From assembly GCF_001311845.1 (NCBI RefSeq), contig NZ_BBCC01000006.1:1-64000 (forward strand): a stretch of 64,000 nucleotides of DNA, written 5' to 3'. Shown piece after piece: positions 61,975 through 64,000 of this stretch (positions are counted from its first letter, which is position 1; every line of letters starts with the position of its first letter). The notes beneath the pieces are model-generated. The model was not told the origin of the DNA. It made no database searches and saw only the letters and a list, made by a program, of their open reading frames with translations. A program made the translations under genes and the position numbers. The stretch is from Desulfosarcina cetonica JCM 12296 (lineage in GTDB: Bacteria; Desulfobacterota; Desulfobacteria; Desulfobacterales; Desulfosarcinaceae).

Positions 61975-64000
61975 TCAGGTCGGCAGCGACGCACCAAACT
62001 CGCTGATCAATCGCTCGGTCAAATGACGATGAAGATCATTGATGGCGTCATCTTCCAGGGTCCGTTCGGCGGATCGGTAGACGACACGGAAAGAGACGCT
62101 CTTTTTCCCGGCCGGGATGGGATCGCCGGCAAAAACGTCGAAGAGGTAAAGGTCTTCGACGAGTTCTTCCTTGAACCGGGCAACCTTTTCCAGCAGGCGA
62201 TCGGCTTCGACATCCTGATCGACAATCACGGTAATATCCCGAGAGGTCGCCGGGAATCGGGGAATCGGTCGCATTTGCTTGTCGCCGGGCATCCGCTCGA
62301 TCAGCTTTTCAAGGTCGAGTTCAAAAATGAATGCCGGTTGTTTGAGGCTGTAGTTAGCGGTCACGTCGGCATCCACCTCGCCGACGATGCCGAGCATCTC
62401 ACCCTCGGCCAGGATTTTCGCCGTATGGCCCGCCCGCGTGTAGCGGCAATCCGCGTCCGAAAGCGCGGTAAACACCAGTCCATCGATCCCCAGGGCCAGA
62501 ACCAACCCCTCCACGGCGCCCTTGATATCAAAAAAGTCGCAAGCCCGTTCCCGGGTATGCCAGGACGTCTTGGCCGCCGAACCGGTCCAGAGGCCGACCA
62601 GCATCTCCTTTTCCAGGGGCAAGAGTTCATCGGGCCGGGGAAGGAACACTTTTCCGATCTCGAACAGCCGCAGATGATTTTGCTGCCGAGAAATGTTGCG
62701 CTGGGCCGTCTCCAGCATTCCCGGCACGAGGCTCGTGCGCATTACCGCCTGATCCTCGGATATGGGGTTGAGCAGGGCAACGTGCCGGCGAAGGGGATCA
62801 TCGGCATCCAGCTGGATGTGATCACAGGACGCGGCGCTGATAAAACTGTAATTGACGGCCTCTGAAAATCCGAAACCGCAGAGAATTCCCCGCACCTGGT
62901 TGCGGACGACCATCATGGGGGACGGCAGCGTTCCCTGGGCCGGCAGTTGGGGAAAGGTTGTCGGGATCTGGTTGTAACCGGAAAGCCGGGCAACTTCTTC
63001 CATCAAATCCTGGGGACGGGAAACATCCACCCGGAAGGAAGGAACCTCGACCCGAAGCAGATCTTCGCCCTCCGCTTGAGCTTTGAAACCGACGCCTTCC
63101 AGCAGACGATGCATTTGCGGCCGGTCCAGCGCCGTGCCAAGCAGCCCATTCGTAGCCTGGACACCCAACGGAATCACGGGTGGCTGTTGGGTACGGAAAT
63201 CCGCATCAATGATCCCCCCACCAGTTGGCCCCTTCCCAAAAGGGCCATCAACTGGGCCGCCCGGTTGAGGGCGAACAGGGTCCCATCGGGATCCACGCCG
63301 CGTTCGAAACGATGGGACGCATCGGTGCTGAGGCCCAGGGCCTTGGACGTTCTACGGATGCTGATCGGGTCGAAGCAGGCGCTCTCGATCAACACCCGCG
63401 TCGTGCCATCCTCGATCTCCGAATTGAGGCCGCCCATCACGCCGCCCACGGCAACCGGTTTTTCACCGTCGCAAATCATCAACATCTGGTCGGAGAGCCG
63501 CCGCTCTTTTTGATCCAAGGTGGTGAACGCCTCTCCCTCTGCCGCGGTCCGCACGACGATGCGGTGGTCGGCCAGGTGGTCGAAATCGAAGGCGTGCAGC
63601 GGTTGGCCCGTTTCCAGCATCACGAAGTTGGTCAAGTCAACCAGGTTGTTGATCGGTCGCACACCGACCGAACGCAACCGGTTCTGAAGCCAGAAGGGCG
63701 ACGGTGCCACGGTGACCCCTTCGATCAGCCGAGCCGCGTAACGGGGACAGTGGTCCGGCGCGTCGATCGTCACCGACGTGAGGGCGTTGATATCGCCCGC
63801 CGTCTCGGGCAGGTCGAAAACCGGCGGCTTCATCTCGACGCCCTGGATGGCGGCGACTTCCCGCGCCACGCCGATCATGCTGAGGCAATCGGGCCGGTTG
63901 GGCGTCAGGCCGATCTCAAACACGGTGTCGTCGAGATCAAGCGCCTGTTTGAGCGCAAGGCCCGGCGCAAGGTCGGCATCCAGCGCCATCAGGCCGGACC
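61975..64000 (-). CDS. pheT: Phenylalanyl-tRNA synthetase beta subunit (5' end outside window, frameshifted near 63178)
   Basis: Charges tRNA-Phe as an alpha2-beta2 enzyme. The window holds about 675 of its roughly 800 residues: the B3/B4 domains (GLTPNRPDCLSMIGVAREV, GVRPINNLVDLTNFVMLETG in parts), the DASHRFERGVDP region, B5 (VSRPQDLMEEVARLSGYNQIP), the synthetase-like core (FGFSEAVNYSFIS, LLNPISEDQAVMRTSLVPGML in parts) and the C-terminal anticodon-binding domain (SRDITVIVDQDVEAD, FRVVYRSAERTLEDDAINDLH in parts). A missing C near 63178 breaks the frame. Since the gene is essential, this supports sequencing error across the window. Confidence 0.95.

Noticed and set aside
1-64000. CRISPR arrays, tRNA or rRNA genes, insertion sequences with transposase
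   Set aside because: No regularly spaced direct repeats, no tRNA-like GTTCGA arm in a cloverleaf, and no transposase or integrase motifs were found on either strand.

Overview
The window is high-GC chromosomal DNA, most likely from a sulfate-reducing Desulfobacterales-type bacterium of the Desulfosarcina kind. This is inferred from gene content: a tungsten-type aldehyde:ferredoxin oxidoreductase with a sigma-54 activator, a very large 2-hydroxyacyl-CoA dehydratase activase fusion, a TrmO-FmdE fusion, two-component and c-di-GMP signalling, and a pheT-MerR arrangement. No rRNA, tRNA or CRISPR array was recognised.

Layout. 1-22.2 kb is ordinary chromosome: the end of cobT, a CHASE-PAS-GGDEF protein, an acetate-type permease, a U32 protein, a sigma-54 activator divergent from an aldehyde oxidoreductase/ferredoxin pair, an FKBP isomerase, an orphan ParA, an ACR3 arsenite pump with a transglutaminase-like protein, a cell-wall cluster (two L,D-transpeptidases around a small Lpp-like lipoprotein ending in lysine), a NarL-type two-component system, an acyl-CoA ligase and a CsgD-like regulator.

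22.3-43.3 kb is an accessory island bracketed by two inverted copies of a small repeat with 21-22 bp terminal inverted repeats. Its core is a DISARM class I-like defence locus: a SNF2 helicase (DrmD-like), an Eco57I-type adenine methylase (DrmMI-like), a roughly 2100-residue helicase-DUF1998-nuclease fusion (looks like DrmA+DrmB plus a PD-(D/E)XK domain), and an SF1 helicase with a RelE-like N-terminus. A HicA-HicB-SecB-like toxin/antitoxin/chaperone cassette with a HigA fragment sits between the methylase and the fusion helicase, between copies of an ATTCGTG-type repeat. At the right end, a truncated AlbA-type ATP-binding gene abuts a damaged ABC ATPase gene, marking a rearrangement.

43.4-64 kb is mostly minus-strand: a TonB receptor with an AraC regulator, a methyltransferase/zinc ribbon, a DUF4405 membrane protein, the giant activase/dehydratase, a secreted protein, TrmO-FmdE, an outer-membrane barrel, a LolA-like protein, an RND exporter with a MarR regulator and a perfect operator palindrome, a MerR-esterase fusion and the C-terminal part of pheT.

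Important caveat: about 25 genes or gene parts are split by single-base frameshifts, nearly all equivalent to one missing base and several in T, A or C runs. Even pheT is affected. I read this as base-calling error in the assembly rather than true gene decay, and I have joined the pieces into single genes, saying so in each entry.
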